DNA of 7,487 nucleotides, from positions 1 to 7,487 of the forward strand of contig JAAYZL010000251.1 of assembly GCA_012514855.1 (NCBI GenBank). The letters run 5' to 3'. Under the pieces are notes generated by a model. The model was not told the origin of the DNA and made no database searches. It worked only from the letters and a program-made list of their open reading frames with translations. How positions within the stretch are numbered: position 1 is the stretch's first letter; every line of letters begins with the position of its first letter. Both the position numbers and the translations under genes were made by a program. Source of the DNA: Clostridiales bacterium. Its GTDB lineage: Bacteria; Bacillota_A; Clostridia; Christensenellales; Aristaeellaceae. Of this stretch, positions 6,690 to 7,487 are shown piece by piece.

Positions 6690-6722
6690 AAAAACGGGCT
6701 GTCGGCGTTGCCCGGCAGCCCG
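6690..6722 (-). terminator. Rho-independent terminator behind argG
   Basis: In the argG direction a 7-bp stem CGGGCTG/CAGCCCG (6722-6716 with 6701-6695) encloses a 14-nt interior that can form 3 more pairs past one mismatch. It is followed at once by TTTTT (6694-6690). The stem starts 10 nt after the argG stop, as expected of an intrinsic terminator. Because argH lies downstream on the same strand, it may act as a partial terminator or attenuator rather than an absolute end. Confidence 0.75.
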
Positions 6723-6732
6723 CGCATTCCAG

Positions 6733-7487
6733 TTACTTCTTGAGCTTCTTCATCGCCTGCACCGCGATCGGCAGCCCGTACAGCGCGATGAACCCGGCGC
6801 TGTCCTTCTGGTCGTAGGCCCCCTCGTCCTCGCCGAAGGTCGCGATGCCCTCGTCGTAGAGCGAGTTCGGGCTCTCCATGCCGGCGCCCATGATGTTGCC
6901 CTTGTAGAGCTTGAGCTTTACGGTGCCGGAGACCGTCTCCTGCGTCTTGTCGACGAAGGCGGAGAGCGCCTCGCGGAGCGGCGTGTACCACAGGCCGTTG
7001 TACACGAGGTCGGCGAACTCGAGCGCGAGCCGCTGCTTCACGTGCAGCGTGTTCTTGTCGAGGCAGAGCTGCTCGAGCATGTCGTGCGCCTTGTAGAGGA
7101 TCGACCCGCCGGGCGTCTCGTACACGCCGCGGCTCTTCATGCCGACGAGCCGGTTTTCGACCATGTCGAGGATGCCGACGCCGTTGCGCCCGCCGATCTC
7201 GTTCAGCGCCCGGATCACGGACACGCCGTCCATCGAAACGCCGTTGACGGACACCGGGATGCCCTTCTCGAAGCCGACCGCGACGTACTCCGGCTCGTCC
7301 GGCGCGGCCTCGGGCATCACGCCCATCTCGAGGATCTTCGCGTACTTGGGCTCGTTCGCCGGGCTCTCGAGGTCGAGCCCCTCGTGCGACAGGTGCCAGA
7401 GGTTCTTGTCCTTCGAGTAGTTCGTCTCGCGGCTGATGCGCAGCGGGATGTCGTGCGCCTCGGCGTAGTCGATCTCGTCCTCGCGGC
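6733..7487 (-). CDS. argG: argininosuccinate synthase, C-terminal part
   Basis: The last 250 residues are present (complete codons from 7485 down to the TAA at 6735-6733); the start is beyond the right edge, with roughly 150 residues missing if the protein has the usual length near 400. The enzyme condenses citrulline with aspartate using ATP to give argininosuccinate, the substrate of ArgH. Recognisable blocks in order are [42 protein letters not shown], and [19 protein letters not shown] followed by [15 protein letters not shown], all typical of the citrulline/aspartate-binding C-terminal domain. The ATP-binding N-terminal P-loop domain is outside the window. The C-terminus ends in a lysine-rich MKKLKK. 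A terminator follows 10 nt after the stop. Promoter and any arginine-responsive operator would lie off the right edge. Confidence 0.97.
   Translation of the reverse strand, partial: REDEIDYAEAHDIPLRISRETNYSKDKNLWHLSHEGLDLESPANEPKYAKILEMGVMPEAAPDEPEYVAVGFEKGIPVSVNGVSMDGVSVIRALNEIGGRNGVGILDMVENRLVGMKSRGVYETPGGSILYKAHDMLEQLCLDKNTLHVKQRLALEFADLVYNGLWYTPLREALSAFVDKTQETVSGTVKLKLYKGNIMGAGMESPNSLYDEGIATFGEDEGAYDQKDSAGFIALYGLPIAVQAMKKLKK

Noticed and set aside
5216..6817. Long plus-strand open frame opposite argH (533 codons)
   Set aside because: Low-complexity Arg/Val-rich translation, runs across the hairpin gap and into the argG end, no ribosome binding site seen; a shadow of argH.
6611..6991. ArgH N-terminal extension or ArgG-ArgH fusion
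   Set aside because: The frame stays open upstream of argH but lies out of frame over argG and across the hairpins; ArgH begins with its usual MKLWQGRL behind a good ribosome binding site.

Overview
The window looks like a chromosomal segment of a high-GC anaerobic bacterium, most likely a member of the Bacillota (Clostridia sensu lato). This is inferred from several things together. There is the C-terminus of a glycyl radical enzyme, an oxygen-sensitive family, and a DUF624/YesL-type membrane protein, a family common in Bacillota. Each complete gene has a strong AGGAGG-like ribosome binding site 6-8 nt from its start, and the promoters carry TATAAT -10 boxes. GC content is high (by eye above 60%, not computed), with strong G/C preference at third codon positions. 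No species can be named.

Layout, left to right. (1) 1-260, plus strand: the 3' end of a glycyl radical enzyme gene of the pyruvate formate-lyase superfamily, including the glycyl-radical loop. (2) 273-338: a compact regulatory junction in which the terminator hairpin of that gene overlaps the promoter of the next; the best -35 lies in the hairpin loop. (3) 336-1238, plus strand: a 300-residue polytopic membrane protein of the DUF624/YesL type. Its TGA stop is followed in the same frame by 35 sense codons with coding-like composition (1239-1346), the most curious item in the window. (4) 1350-5134, minus strand: a two-gene operon malQ-glgP, with a 4-nt ATGA overlap and its own promoter in front of malQ. 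(5) 5231-6610, minus strand: argH. (6) 6611-6732: a structured gap with three consecutive hairpins, the first a good Rho-independent terminator behind argG and the last a perfect 13-bp inverted repeat just ahead of the argH ribosome binding site. (7) 6733 to the right edge, minus strand: the C-terminal 250 residues of argG.

Function: ArgG and ArgH carry out the last two steps of arginine synthesis (citrulline + aspartate to argininosuccinate, then to arginine + fumarate). MalQ (GH77) rearranges short malto-oligosaccharides into longer chains, and GlgP (GT35) phosphorolyses those chains to glucose-1-phosphate, so the pair is a classic maltodextrin/glycogen breakdown module. No glycogen synthesis or transport genes are visible here. 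The glycyl radical enzyme and the membrane protein are transcribed towards this block and converge with it at about 1240-1350.

I found no CRISPR array, transposon, tRNA, rRNA, phage gene or defence system. I do not see a clearly new multi-gene system. The points worth a second look are the coding-like tail behind the DUF624 stop, the hairpin array between argG and argH, the terminator/promoter overlap, and the variant glycyl-radical loop.
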